Of a DNA stretch of 64,000 nucleotides, positions 1-12,116 are shown one piece after another (the stretch's first letter is position 1; each line of letters starts with the position of its first letter). The stretch lies in the NCBI GenBank assembly GCA_948474755.1, contig CAOLHI010001804.1, forward strand, positions 496,001-560,000. Reading direction: 5' to 3'. Origin of the DNA: Ctenosaura bakeri. Lineage: Eukaryota; Chordata; Lepidosauria; Squamata; Iguanidae. Both the position numbers and the translations under genes were made by a program. The notes under the pieces are model-generated. The model worked only from the letters and a program-made list of their open reading frames with translations. It did not search any database and had not been told where the DNA came from.

Positions 1-426
1 GGGGGGGCAGTGTGGGAAAAGTTTCCAGAGTGTCAACCCTGGCCGGGGGGAGGAATCCCAGCTCCTTTGTCCTTTGCGTCAGGTGCAGCTCACCCCCCAG
101 GAAAAGCACCACCTTGTGGTCCCCCAGCCCTTCCGCAGCGCCCCCCTCTGTGGTGAGTGGGGCAGGGGCAGGGGCCGTGGCGAGAAGGGGGCCTGCCCCC
201 TGTGCTGCCGCCCCCCCCCAAGCTGGCCCCGTCAGATGCGAGGTTCTCTCAGTAGTGGAGAAGGGGAGCGATTTCAGTCCCTTCTGAACAGGGGGCAGGA
301 GGATGCGAGCGCGTGGCTCGCACTTGCGCACCACCACTCCTGCTGTGACGACGCTGTGGCCGCACACACTCCCACCAAAGGGGGCAGGAGGATGCGAGGG
401 CATGGCTCATGCTTGTGCACCACCAC
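1..426. other. GC-rich segment, no gene recognised
   Basis: This opening stretch is rich in C and G homopolymer runs and has no convincing coding signal. It holds two similar segments of about 47 bp, at about 293-340 and 379-426, both starting with a GGGCAGGAGGATGCGAG-like motif and ending in a run of CACCAC. It directly precedes the hAT-like terminus at 427-547 and is probably the interior of that element. Short ORFs here look incidental. Confidence 0.4.
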
Positions 427-547
427 CTGGGAGGGAATGGTTCCTAAGACCATCGAAAATACGTATTTTCTGATGGTCTTAGGCAACCCTTGTGAAAGGG
501 TCATTCGACCCCCAAAGGGGTCGCAACCCCCAGATTGAGAACCGCTG
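427..547 (-). mobile_element. hAT terminus, SPIN/OposCharlie-like
   Basis: Read on the - strand, the segment starts at 547 with CAGCGGTTCTCAA, followed by a block of GGGTCG/CGACCC repeats and then CCTAAGACCATC. That order is the signature I recall for SPIN/OposCharlie-type hAT transposons. A near-perfect palindrome (AAGACCATC, then GAAAATACGTATTTTC, then GATGGTCTT) covers about 447-481. The partner end is not in the window, so the element continues past position 1. The next bases, CCCTATGA, belong to a CR1 sequence, so the element seems to have landed in a CR1 copy. Family assignment is by recalled consensus. Confidence 0.6.
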
Positions 548-712
548 CCCTATGAGGATAGACTTAGAGAGTTGGGTATGTTTAGTCTGCAGAAGAGAAG
601 GTTAAGAGGGGACATGATAGCCACGTTTAAATATTTGAAGGAATGCCATGTAGAGAAAGGAGAGCGTTTGTTTTCTGCTGTGGTCTCTTCTAACTCTACA
701 TTTCTATGATTC
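548..712 (+). mobile_element. CR1 LINE 3' fragment
   Basis: This matches the part of the long CR1 at 4975-5100 (C-terminal ORF2, starting at the codons for PYEDRLREL) and then jumps to the CR1 tail, ending TTTCTATGATTCC. The roughly 200 bp between those blocks in the full copy are missing, so the fragment has an internal deletion. Its left part is cut by the hAT element ending at 547. Confidence 0.75.
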
Positions 713-1928
713 CACCAGTTGGTGTGACTTTCTTTAAAACATCCTCAGAAAACATATTTCTTGAATGATTCCCCTGTTACCCTGTTTGCTCAGGACTCCT
801 TTAAGAGGATTCCCAAAAGCTGTCAAAATTGTCTCTTGTGGGGGAAAATTTGCTCTGCACTGCTTTAGCTATGCAAAGAGGACAGGGTATTTAGGATCTT
901 TAACCCAATTTTTATGGGGTCAGGCCTAGTCAAAAATCACACAAATTGTTCAAATGTAAGTATTTTATTGACACAGATGTAAAGTCCCTACAATCACTGA
1001 GCTGCACTAACTATAACAAGCATACATGACTATAGAAAGTTAAAGTTCATACAATCGCTCAGCTTCACACACACTCCAACAAGCATGCAAGACTATAGAA
1101 AGTTAGAAATAGATGAAAATTAAGAGGGAGAGAGAGACATAAAGGGTTTGATTCAATACTATACCAATCCAGAGGTCTTCAGCTTGGAGAAAAGATCTCA
1201 GCCATGCCTTTAAGGGCTGAGGGGTGTTTACAAGCTCCATGGTTTTGCAGATCTGAGAGAACTCCTAACTCTAAGCTCTCAAAACTACAGAAAGAAACTC
1301 TCTAACTTCTCCAAAAAAATCTCTCAAACTCCGAAAAGGAGAAGGGAAAAGGCCTAGTTATATGTACAATGTCCTGTGAAACCAGATAGTTGCATCTTTT
1401 TATTAAGATGGATTTCAACTTTGTAGTTTAAAGAAAATACCCTTGTATTTCAAAGAAAATACAACCAAAACATTCTTGTAGTTTCCTGCAAGATCAGTAT
1501 CCCTCCGGAGATGCATGCTCAAGGAGTCATATTCTAGGCTGTTTTGCATTGTTTATTTTCTCAGAGAGTAATTGTTTCCTGATCACTGTTGAAACTCCAT
1601 TCTAATAGGCTGTGAGCCATTTGCCAGATAACCCCAGGATGTATGACAGAAAACAGAACTCTCCTGCCTACGTGTCCTTCCAGTATATCTCTATGGCTCA
1701 CTATGTTTGATATAAAATAATTACGATTCCCAGGACATGGGTTTTAGGGGTACTAGGGGCATTACACCCCCTTTATTCTATAGTTTATTATAGTTGGCAG
1801 TACAAATGGATGAATGTTAGATACCCGTGTCAAGCTAACTCCTCTTCCGCAGTACTTAAGGTTTGACCCTGGCACTAGATATGATATTTGCAAGCAAATG
1901 AGCTGGAGATGGTATCCCATTTGTTTTT
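713..1928. other. EZH2 intron, no gene seen
   Basis: AT-rich sequence with no exon or long ORF. The upper part, next to the hAT transposase remnant, may be 3' untranslated sequence of that transposon, but I found no terminal repeat to prove it. A short duplicated phrase (GACTATAGAAAGTTA) occurs near 1028 and 1091. Confidence 0.4.
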
Positions 1929-2499
1929 TTAATGCTTATAATTTAATTCAGTCAGTGTGTTTTTAAGTGCTTTCCAAATTTCAACAGCATCAGCAATAAA
2001 ACAGCTATTTTTCTGTATTTTGTTTAAAGCTTCAGAAATGGGTTTCAGGATGCTCAACATATCTTCAGTATTTCTCTTAAGGCCAGTGCTGAAGATTTTC
2101 TCTTGATTTTGTTCACAAACTGTCATCAGAATAGGCCAGTTCTTGATATAATGCTCAAAATGGTCCTCTACAGAGTTCCATCTAATATCTTGTGGGAGCG
2201 TTATGTTACCCTGATTTCTGGGGTCCTGGGAGGGACACCTCAATGTGCTCACAATGGGGAAGGGAATTAGCAAGAGCACAAGCTAGCAATACAAGAGGCA
2301 GGACAATATAGCGAGATCCTGAACCCAAGGTCAGGCCGAGCCCAGGAGCAAACAGAAGTAAATAATAGTAGTTGTTTTTATTGATGTATAGCACAATCAA
2401 ACATGTGTATGCAAACACACTAACACAGAGAACTATTGAAATAAAGGTAGGAGTTGGATAGAGGGTTTTTAGAAGAGGTTTTGTATGGGAAATACTACA

Positions 2500-5384
2500 C
2501 CTGTCCTGAAGCTCAGGTAGTCTGAAGAAGAAGTTCGTGAAACTACACTAATGCAAGGAGTATGGGAAACAAGCAGGATGAGCTTGTACTCCTATTACAA
2601 GAAAATAAATACGATTTGATAGGCATCACTGAGACCTGGTGGGATGAGTCTCATGATTGGAATACAGGAATAGAGGGGTATAGCCTGTTTTGTAAAAATA
2701 GACCAAACAAGAAAGGAGGAGGAGTAGCCTTGTATGTCAAGGATGATTTCACCTGTGAAGAGATCCAGGACTTAAACCCAGAAAGCCAGGTAGAGAGCAT
2801 TTGGGTAAGAATTAAGGCAGCGAGAAACAACAGGGATATTCTGGTGGGGGTTTACTACAGACCTCCAACCCAGGCTGAGGACTTGGATGACGCCTTCCTC
2901 AACCAAATGACTGCACATTCAAAGAGGAGGGATACAGTAATAATAGGAGATTTCAATTACCCGGATATATGCTGGCAGTCACACTCTGCCAAGACAGCAA
3001 GGTCCAGCAAGTTTCTTGCTTGTCTTGCAGACAACTTCATGGTCCAGAAGGTGGAAGAGGCCACAAGGGGATCAAATATTCTAGATCTGGTCTTGACCAA
3101 CAGGGATGACCTTGTGAATGAGGTAGAAGTGGTTGGATCTTTAGCGGGGAGTGACCATGCCCTGTTGGAATTTAGCATTCAGTGGGAAGGAAAAGATAAG
3201 GGTAGCCAGACACTCATCTTAGATTTTAAAAAAGCGGACTTCTGTAAACTTAGGGAGCTGCTGGCTGGAATTCCGTGGTCAGGAACAGTGAAAGGGAAAG
3301 GAGTTCAGGAGGCATGGGAGTTCCTTAAAAAGGAGATACTGAAGGCACAGTCTAAAACAGTGCCATTAAGGAGGAAAAATGGAAGGCATCTGAAGAAACC
3401 AGAATGGTTGACTAAAGAACTCTCAGCTGAGCTAAGAGTTAAGAGAAACATGTATAGGAAATGGAAGAAGGGGGAAACCACCAAAGAAGAATTTAAGCAA
3501 GTAGCTAGGAGATGTAGGGAGGAAGTCAGAAAGGCTAAAGCACAGAATGAGCTTAGGCTGGCTAGAGACATTAAAAACAATAAAAAGGGTTTTTTTAAAT
3601 ATGTCCGCAGCAAAAGGAAAAAGAAGGAGACAGTAAGGTCGCTACGCAGAGAAGATGGCGAATTACTCACAGGGGGGAGAGAAAAGGCAGAGCTACTTAA
3701 CACCTTCTTTGCCTCTGTATTTTCCCAGAAGGATACAAGCACTCAACCTGGCGGTTGGGGAGCAGGGGAGGAAGCAGAGGAAATGAGGCACATAATAAGT
3801 AGAGAGGTGGTACAGGAATACCTGGCCGCATTGGATGAATTCAAGTCTCCAGGGCCAGATGAATTGCATCCTAGGATATTAAAAGAGCTGATAGAGGTCA
3901 TTTCGGAACCGCTTGCTATAATTTTTGAGAAATCTTGGAGGACAGGAGAAGTTCCAGCAGATTGGAGGAGAGCAAATGTTATCCCCATCTTCAAGAAGGG
4001 AAAAAAAGAGGACCCAAATAATTATCGCCCAGTCAGCCTGACATCAGTACCCGGAAAGATCCTGGAGCAGATCATTAAGCAGTCAGTTTCTAATCATTTA
4101 GAAAGCAAGGCAGTAATCACGAGAAGTCAACATGGATTTCTCAAAAATAAGTCATGCCAGACTAATCTGATCTCTTTTTATGATAGAGTTACTAGCTTGA
4201 TAGATGAAGGGAGTGCTGTGGATGTAGCATATCTCGATTTCAGTAAGGCCTTTGACAAAGTTCCCCATGACATTCTTGCAACGAAGCTAGTAAAATATGG
4301 GCTGGACAGGGCTACCGTTAGTTGGATTTGTAATTGGTTGACCGACCGAACCCAAAGGGTGATCACGAATGGGTGCTTTTCGTCCTGGAGAGAAGTGACT
4401 AGCGGGTTGCCACAGGGTTCTGTCCTAGGCCCAGTGCTGTTCAATATTTTTATCAATGACTTGGATGAAGGAATAGAGGGCATGCTGATCAAATTTGCAG
4501 ATGACACCAAATTGGGAGGGGTTGCTAATACGCCAGAGGACAGGATCAAAATTCAAAATGACCTGGATGGATTGGAGAGCTGGGCCAGGGCGAACAAAAT
4601 GAAATTCAACAGAGAGAAATGTAAGGTCCTACACTTAGGCAGAAATAATGGAATCCACAAATATAGGATGGGGGACACGTGGCTGGATAGCAGTACGTGT
4701 GAAAGGGATCTAGGAGTCTTCATAGACCACAAGCTGAACATGAGTCAGCAGTGTGATGCGGCGGCCAAGAAAGCCAATGCAATTCTTGGCTGCATCAATA
4801 GGAGTATGGTGTCTAGATCGAGGGAGGTACTGGTACCACTCTACTCTGCTTTGGTTAGACCCCATCTTGAATACTGTGTCCAGTTCTGGGCACCCCAATT
4901 CAAGAAGGATATTGACAAGCTGGAGCAAGTCCAGAGGAGGGCGACCAAAATGGTGAGAGGCCTGGAAGCCATGCCCTATGAGGATAGACTTAGAGAGCTG
5001 GGTATGTTTAGTCTGCAGAAGAGGAGGTTAAGAGGGGACATGATAGCCATGTTTAAATATTTGAAGGGATGCCACGTAGAAGAAGGAGGGGACTTGTTTT
5101 CTGCTGCTCCAGAGACCAGGACAAGGAGCAATGGATTCAAGCTGCAGGAAAGGAGATTCCACCTGAACCTCAGGAAGAACTTCCTGACAGTCAGGGCTGT
5201 CCGGCAGTGGAATCTGCTGCCTCGGAGTGTAGTGGAGTCTCCTTCCTTGGAGGTTTTTAAGCAGAGGCTTGATGGCCATCTGTCGGGATTGATTTGAGGG
5301 TGTTCCTGCATGGCAGGGGGTTGGACTGGATGGCCTGTGTGGTCTCTTCCAACTCTGAATTTCTATGATTCTATGATTCTATGA
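2500..5384 (+). mobile_element. Long CR1 LINE, near-complete ORF2
   Basis: This is a chicken-repeat-1 family non-LTR retrotransposon. It ends in the CR1 hallmark of 8-bp repeats (TTCTATGA, ATTCTATGA) at 5362-5384, preceded by GGTTGGACTGGATGGCC. It carries a single uninterrupted ORF at 2562-5297. The 5' border is uncertain and placed near 2500, because no ORF1 is present and the copy is 5'-truncated. It lies in an LTR-like element that is itself in a hAT gene. Two further CR1 copies around 44-50 kb and fragments at 548, 10733 and 28895 are relatives. Confidence 0.88.
2562..5297 (+). CDS. CR1 ORF2: endonuclease-reverse transcriptase
   Basis: This 911-residue ORF has an apurinic-type endonuclease at about residues 1-215, with [12 protein letters not shown] near residue 20, GDFNYPDI near 128 and SDHALLEF near 200. 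A reverse transcriptase follows at about 420-720, with [33 protein letters not shown] near 616 and the catalytic FADD box near 644. The C-terminal region has [13 protein letters not shown]. Just before the first Met, the codons for TNAR are visible but shifted by one base relative to the upstream frame. The natural N-terminus, which carries the conserved endonuclease Asn, is therefore cut off or out of frame. Apart from that the frame is open, implying a fairly recent insertion. It would act as the LINE replication enzyme nicking DNA and priming reverse transcription on the target. Confidence 0.9.
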   Translation: MGNKQDELVLLLQENKYDLIGITETWWDESHDWNTGIEGYSLFCKNRPNKKGGGVALYVKDDFTCEEIQDLNPESQVESIWVRIKAARNNRDILVGVYYRPPTQAEDLDDAFLNQMTAHSKRRDTVIIGDFNYPDICWQSHSAKTARSSKFLACLADNFMVQKVEEATRGSNILDLVLTNRDDLVNEVEVVGSLAGSDHALLEFSIQWEGKDKGSQTLILDFKKADFCKLRELLAGIPWSGTVKGKGVQEAWEFLKKEILKAQSKTVPLRRKNGRHLKKPEWLTKELSAELRVKRNMYRKWKKGETTKEEFKQVARRCREEVRKAKAQNELRLARDIKNNKKGFFKYVRSKRKKKETVRSLRREDGELLTGGREKAELLNTFFASVFSQKDTSTQPGGWGAGEEAEEMRHIISREVVQEYLAALDEFKSPGPDELHPRILKELIEVISEPLAIIFEKSWRTGEVPADWRRANVIPIFKKGKKEDPNNYRPVSLTSVPGKILEQIIKQSVSNHLESKAVITRSQHGFLKNKSCQTNLISFYDRVTSLIDEGSAVDVAYLDFSKAFDKVPHDILATKLVKYGLDRATVSWICNWLTDRTQRVITNGCFSSWREVTSGLPQGSVLGPVLFNIFINDLDEGIEGMLIKFADDTKLGGVANTPEDRIKIQNDLDGLESWARANKMKFNREKCKVLHLGRNNGIHKYRMGDTWLDSSTCERDLGVFIDHKLNMSQQCDAAAKKANAILGCINRSMVSRSREVLVPLYSALVRPHLEYCVQFWAPQFKKDIDKLEQVQRRATKMVRGLEAMPYEDRLRELGMFSLQKRRLRGDMIAMFKYLKGCHVEEGGDLFSAAPETRTRSNGFKLQERRFHLNLRKNFLTVRAVRQWNLLPRSVVESPSLEVFKQRLDGHLSGLI

Positions 5385-6719
5385 AAGTGGAGTTTCTCAG
5401 CATGTGGAGCTGAGGGGAAGGCTTGCCGAACGAAGCGGCAGCAAGGCGGGATGGAAGCCCAGAGCGATCCAAGGAAGCACTCAGTCAGGGGGTCTTATAG
5501 GGGAAAATGTGGCCGTAGGGTAGTCTGTTCCCGGGGATAACAATGAGTTTCGGGCTAGAGACAAAGCCTCCGAAAGGTCAGTAATTTACATGATTGAGAT
5601 GACAGTGTTGTCAATAGCTCAGACAGTATGCAAATGTGGAGTGGTTGACAGTTGAGTATTCGGCTCGTCAAGCTGCCTGCTCGGGGCAGGGAGTCCTTTG
5701 TAAGTAGCATGCATACATAATGTGGTACTTGCCTTGAGGTCTCCTAAAGCGGCAGTCTGGTTATTTCTGGCCTGCCTGTATTTGTTTGGAATTTTCAGCT
5801 ATTGTCGGCCGTGCCTGTGTGCGTGCTTGTCCGAGGGCCTCGCAAGCACGTGGAGAGGAAGGGGTAAAGAAGGCCAAATTATTGATATCAAATGATATCC
5901 CACAAGTCCGGGCTAGAAACTGTGGTGACTGTTAGCTTGGTTCCACCCATTCTTTTCAGAGCTGCTGCTGTTAAATGATTGTTATGGAAGTATTTAGAAA
6001 TTTCAATGACATTAATCTTTATTTCTGGAACACTCAAGTCTTTGGCTAGGAGGTGCAGCAAATGAGTGCTGCAACCATATGTTATTAGCTTTGTAGACAT
6101 TTGTAGCATTGTTTTTTTACTTTTGCTGCCACTTCTTGTAAATATTCTGCTGTGTGCACATTTCCTGAGGTATCAGACATTTCTGCAAGCAAGACGTTCC
6201 CTTCTTCTGTTATACAAGCACGTATAACAGGATCATTATGGACATTATTCCACACATCAGGACTTAGGTTAACAATTTTAACCTCCAGAGCTGTTGCACA
6301 TTGCTCCATTTCTTTGTCATGCACTTTATCCAGCAGTTTCCCTGCAGCATATACTCTGCTGGGTGGACTGTATCCTGGTCTCAGTGACTGAACCGTATTA
6401 ATGAAGTGTGGGTTTTTAGTCAGATAGAAAGAAGAGTTTGTTGCGTAAACAAACAGAGTGATTTTTTAATTCAATTAACTCTTTTTCTGATCTGTTTGTT
6501 TTTATCACAAACTAATCTATGGTGGTTCCTGGATGGTTAACTTTTTTCTTTCTTTTAGATGACATCCTGTGGATGTGTGATATATATGATGTAACTGAAA
6601 CACTATCCTGGACAGATAACTCTGAAGCTATAAACAGGGGGATGGTGTTCTCGAAGGCAAATATTTTCGAGAATCCGTTATGTTGATGATGTATTCCACT
6701 AAACAAAAAATTCAGCGCT

Positions 6720-7545
6720 GTTATTTTGTTATTAATACAATTGTTGCTTTATTTAGTATCAGTCATTGCATTCACTGCAACTCAGTACTTCCCCAAAAGG
6801 AATACTTTCTTGTTTTAACTTTTTATTTCTTCATAACAACTATATCTAAATGACAGTAACATGCACTAATTAACAAATATAATATTGCTCAACGATTGTA
6901 GTTCAGGGCAATCTTTAAGAAATATGATGAAATCAAAATGTTTAGCAACCTGAAGATCCTTTGTCTTCATCACAGCACTTCTTATGTTGTTTCATTCGGA
7001 CCACGAGGCCTTGCATTTCTTTGTTGCAGTGTTTGTGTTTTGCACCCATGTCCATAGGTAGAGGAACTTTACTAAATTATTCCCAAATTGGGTTTCACTA
7101 AAATATTCCCAAATCGGGTTGTTGCCAATGGCATCATAGGTTTTCTCCTCCATGGAAAAAGTAATATGATAAACCTCAGGCTAGACACACAAAGATCCAA
7201 AGACATGTGGAGTATCCTGCTCAAAAATTTTCACTTTTATTATTACTTGCCCCTCCCTCCTCACACTTAGCTTCTTGTGCAGATCTATTCCACTCCCACT
7301 CTCCAATCTACTTAATGCTACTTAATTAAAAACCAATCCCTATTTCATGATAAATAACCTTTGAACCATAGTATGTCTTAAATAGAAAACTATTTTTAGA
7401 TAGATTTTTCCTGAAAAAAAAAAAAAATTTAGTTTAAACTGATTTCAGTACAAAAAAAAATCCAATAAAATCTTATTTCAGTAAAAAATCCATTTTTAAT
7501 TTTTTTAAAAAAAATCAATGATTTTTATCCACTCTGCTCCCCACC
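6720..7545. other. EZH2 intron, A/T-rich, no gene seen
   Basis: AT-rich intron sequence with poly-A/T runs around 7418-7515. No exon, RNA gene or clear element end was found. A short duplicated phrase (TTCCCAAAT[TC]GGGTT) occurs at 7080 and 7108. Confidence 0.4.
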
Positions 7546-7860
7546 CAGGCAAAATGGAAGGGAGGGAGGACTGAGACTTCCCCTATCCCCCCATCCCTTC
7601 AGTTTTGCCTTGGTGCGAGTTCTCAGCACCAAGACAAAATACATTGGAAAGGGAGAGGGAGCTCTAGGTACTAAAGGAACACTCGCTGAATGCTTCAGTC
7701 ACCCCACTCCCTTCTGCTTTGCTTCAGTGCAGGTTCTCTGCGCCAGGTTGAAATGGATTGAAAAGGGAGGTGGGGTATTTGCTTGTGTATAGGATGCACT
7801 GGCATATAAGACAATCCCATTTTGAAGCTTTTTTTTTTTTTGGAAAAAAGTATGTCTTAC
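7546..7860. repeat. Repeat related to the 27.5-28.7 kb element
   Basis: The segment shares its interior words (TTTTGCCTTGGTG, runs of GGGAGGGAGG) and its end (GGCATATAAGACA, then TTTGGAAAAAAGTATGTCTTA) with the larger element at about 27483-28710. It appears to be a shorter, deleted copy of the same family. The order of the terminal motif suggests a DNA transposon, but target duplications were not found. Confidence 0.4.
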
Positions 7861-9137
7861 ATTGTTGACAAATTCAGTGTATACTTACTTTACCAGACAG
7901 TTGTTTTTGCAGGGGAGGAGCAGGCAGGTCCAGTAAGTCTCCGTAGAAGGAAAATACTGGCACTCCCCAGATTCCTTCACCAAGGTGTTTCCTGCCATAG
8001 TGTCTATTTCTGGGGAGTAGGGAGGGTTGTTACAATTTATTTTTGATCTAGTGAGGTTGAGCCACCTCAAGTACCAACATGAGGGTTTCTCAGACTGGCT
8101 GATAGGTTTGGAGGGGATTTCTAATTCCCAACTTTCTGAGAACATGCTAGAATAGATGGTAAGGTCAGAAAGAAGAGAGAATTGAGAGGGCAACTTGGCT
8201 GCCTTCATTCTTTCCTGCAGAGAGGAGTGTGAACTGCCATTTCCTTAGACTGCTGTTTAGTGATACCAAGCATGCATTCCAGCCCTTTCACGTCCTTTGT
8301 CATAATTCAGCATGTCTAACAATAAAGAACCATCTTACTGTGGATGACGGGGGTGGAGGGACCCAACCTCCTCAAACTTTCACATCTCTCTCTGCCACTT
8401 CAGCTTCTGCTGCTCTTTCATGCTCAAATAGGATAGGCTGGCACCTGCCCACAGTCAACTGTTTGTTAAGCTATAGCTGTGCTATGCAGACATATCATTT
8501 GAAAATTAACCAGGTTTCTTTTAATAAGCAGACAGGCATCTGTGTTTGCTCTGTGAGCCTGGGTTCTCTGGCAAACATGTGCCTCCTAAATGGAAGAAAA
8601 TAGTGGAGGAAGCATGCTGTGGACAAGTCGTGTACTTTTGAGGAGAGAGGGAATCTGCTGTTAGATGACTAGTATTATGACACTGAAAATCCCATAAAAG
8701 GAACTGAGATAGGGCGGTTGCAGCAGAAAGAAAATAACTGTTCTAAAAATGGCAACCTGCTCCTCCTTGTCCAAAGCTTTAATGTGCCATTTGGAGGGCT
8801 CTTCTGATCACAGAACTATCCAGGAACTCTAGTTCTAGTGGCAGAATATCATCATCTCCATTGCTGCCATTGCTCAGGTTTTTCCATTAGAAGCTGACTG
8901 AGCCCTTTCCCTTTAAGTACTGAAAGCAACTATTTTTTGTGCAACCTGACTGGCTACATGGGTGCTCATAGTAGCTGTTTTGAGTGATTTGATGGGCTCA
9001 TATTTGCACATGGCAGCTATCTGAGCCCCTGACAACCAGCAGCATTCCATACTGCGAGTAGGCTGTTTTAGCAGGCAACAGTGTGTAATCTCCATCAATT
9101 GAGGTCAGTATCTTATTTGCTGAGAATCCACGTGATT
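7861..9137. other. EZH2 intron, no gene seen
   Basis: Mixed-composition intron with no recognisable exon, SINE head or LINE tail. ORFs of about 100 codons at 7885-8208 (-) and 8229-8603 (+) show no family motif and are probably chance. The EZH2 exon that should precede 9862 (ending in the codons for EYCGE) was not found anywhere upstream in the window. Confidence 0.4.
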
Positions 9138-9245
9138 AATGGTTTGAGCATTGGGCCCTGGAGTTCGATTACCCACTCAGCCATGAAAACCTGCTGTGAC
9201 CTTGGCTGCATCACACACTACCAGCCCCAGATAGGTTCTAGGATT
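9138..9245 (+). repeat. tRNA-derived SINE fragment
   Basis: The head GTTTGAGCATTGGGCCC is followed by a pol III B box, GAGTTCGATTACCC, then the CTCAGCCATGAAAACC and TGTGACCTTGG phrases that follow the tRNA head in Sauria-type SINEs. The 3' half is missing. Confidence 0.6.
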
Positions 9246-9861
9246 GCTGTATGTTGGACATTTCTTGAAGGCACCCTGCAACAACAATCTTATTCACCAT
9301 GCACTAAAGCAGCTTCGTTTATCCATTGGTTCTTCCCTACCAGTCCCATTAGAGAATATTAGGAACAAAAAAGGGGAATTTAAAAAAAACCCTGAAGGAA
9401 TGAAAATTGGGAAAGACTAGACAAGAGTAAGAATATGTTTACAGACATATAGAACTAGCTAGATGTCTCTGTTTTGGGTGATGCAGTGAAGGAATGTATA
9501 GAAGCAAGGCCAGAGAAGGCAATTTGTCAGCAAAGCTTTAAGACACATGATTTCTTGCCTATGTCTGATTAGTAATGGACTTAACCCAAATTGTGTGAAT
9601 TCCTCTTTCACCAATGAGAGAATGGTGTAGGCATGTACATAATATGCATGACGAATGTTAGTAGTTCTGAAAAAATGAATTGAATTTTAATTCCTATGGG
9701 TTTATTGTTTTTGCAACAGTAGTTTCTTTGGAATAATACTCAACACTCTGTTGTGTTTTGCTCATTTGCAAAATCAGTTGAAGATAGATGGGGGCAATGG
9801 AGAGCAGAAGTCTTTATTAGTAGTTTGTCAAAGCCATCATTTAAGTATGTTTTACTTTCAG

Positions 9862-11108
<1,247 letters not shown>

Positions 11109-11358
11109 TACTAGCTACCTCCTATAAAACAGCTGCCTTACCTTCAGGAGTTTCAAGTACTGTGGGCAATTTTTCTGAAGACTGAGTTGATGCAATTTGG
11201 AATGCAGAATTTGCAATGTACTGTAACTGTAATTTATAGTGACAATTTTTTTTAAAAAAAATTAACAAATTTATTGCCTTCTTACCAGCTGCAATACTTT
11301 TTTTTGTACCATTGAAGTTTTGCAATAATGCAGTGTGGTACATTTTTGAACCTTGAAA

Positions 11359-11364
11359 AATAAA
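11359..11364 (+). terminator. EZH2: EZH2 polyadenylation signal
   Basis: Canonical AATAAA in GAAAAATAAAGGATACTTG, 251 bp after the stop codon, at the position equivalent to the human signal. Confidence 0.88.
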
Positions 11365-11385
11365 GGATACTTGAATTTGCATTCA

Positions 11386-11719
11386 AAAGGTCTACTCCTA
11401 TTATTAAGCAAGGCTGAACTTGTTTGTGGCAGTATTGCCACAATGTGATTTTGAATGTATCTTCTTGAAAGCTCAATGCTCGAGTAAAGTATACAACCAT
11501 GATAGATCAAAGCGCTTTGTTTATCCAACAAAGTTATGGCTGTTTCAGCCTGCAACTGTCTCTTGAAGCTGTTACCAGACTATCGCACTTACTTTACATC
11601 TTACAAATAATGACTATTCCAGCAAATAAATACTTGCTGAAACTGATAGGTACTTTTGAACTAATTTTATCTTCCTTAGCCAGTTGGCTGTTGTGAGTTC
11701 TGGATTCAGACCTGTGTTC
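11386..11719. other. EZH2-CUL1 intergenic, no gene seen
   Basis: Unique-looking sequence between the EZH2 polyA site and the hAT MITE. No conserved coding or structured element was recognised. Confidence 0.45.
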
Positions 11720-12116
11720 ATGTATGTCAGAGCTTCCCAAACTTTTCATATTGGTGATGCACTTTTTTGACATTTATCATTTGTGACCCAGTAATTCAGT
11801 TTTACTAACAAACCAGAGGTACCCAAAGGCATATCTAGGGTGAGGAAAGGCACACACCCCATCCTGGCCCACTGCCATCGCTCTTGCCAGCAAAGGCCCC
11901 AAGCGAGAGCAATGGTGGGAGAAAGGCAGCTCCTTTCCACCCAGTCCTTGCCAACTGCCATTGCTCTTGCCAGGGAAAGGCCCCAATGAGAGTGATGGCA
12001 ATAGGCCAAGCTTGAGTTGGGGGGTCTTTCTCCGCTGGGGAGGCAACACACCAATACACTACAGGCGACACTTTAATGTGTTGTGACACTCCCAGTTGGA
12101 AAGCCTTGATGTATGT
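11720..12116. mobile_element. hAT MITE with 8-bp target duplication
   Basis: A 381-bp element at 11728-12108 starts CAGAGCTTCCCAAAC and ends with the imperfect inverse, CCAACTGGGAAAGC-like (on + CCCAGTTGGAAAGCCTTG). It is flanked by perfect ATGTATGT at 11720-11727 and 12109-12116. An 8-bp duplication and CA...TG ends fit a non-autonomous hAT element. Its interior is a GC-rich near-tandem duplication (11861-11910 and 11947-11996, both with CTGCCAT[CT]GCTCTTGCCAG). It lies 0.35 kb past the EZH2 polyA signal. ORFs inside it on - are incidental. Confidence 0.78.

Larger units (their letters stand above)
2204..5930 (-). mobile_element. LTR-like insertion split by CR1
   Basis: The insertion starts TGTTACC at 2204 and ends GGTGACT at 5930. 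It is flanked by GTTA at 2200-2203 and 5931-5934, and its removal restores hAT transposase order. The non-CR1 parts (2204 to about 2500, and 5385-5930) total roughly 0.85 kb and do not code. On the - strand an AATAAA lies near 2380 (TTTTTATT on +), as in a solo LTR read on -. I do not recognise the family, and the ends are not a clean TG...CA, so LTR status is inferred from size, target duplication and the polyA signal. Confidence 0.45.
1929..6706 (-). pseudogene. hAT transposase remnant, split by insertions
   Basis: The - strand carries pieces of a hAT-superfamily transposase in order. The N-terminal part lies at 6706-6330, with RPGYSPPSR near 6365-6395 and an FVYATN-like motif before it. 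The middle part lies at 6324-5931, including ITYGCSTHLLHLLAKDL and GGTKLT. The C-terminal part lies at 2200-1929, including LPQDIRWNSVEDHFEHYIKNW and the hAT dimerisation-like EDMLSILKPISEAL. The gene is interrupted at 2204-5930 by foreign sequence flanked by GTTA, which falls exactly between the codons for GGTKLT and LPQDIRW. Several frame changes and stops (for example after AAKVKKQCYKCLQ) show it is dead. Family membership is recalled; the breaks are seen. Confidence 0.72.

Noticed and set aside
9751..9861. Upstream extension of the first EZH2 exon frame
   Set aside because: The frame is open, but TTTTACTTTCAG at 9850-9861 is a clear acceptor and the residues before IISQ do not match EZH2.
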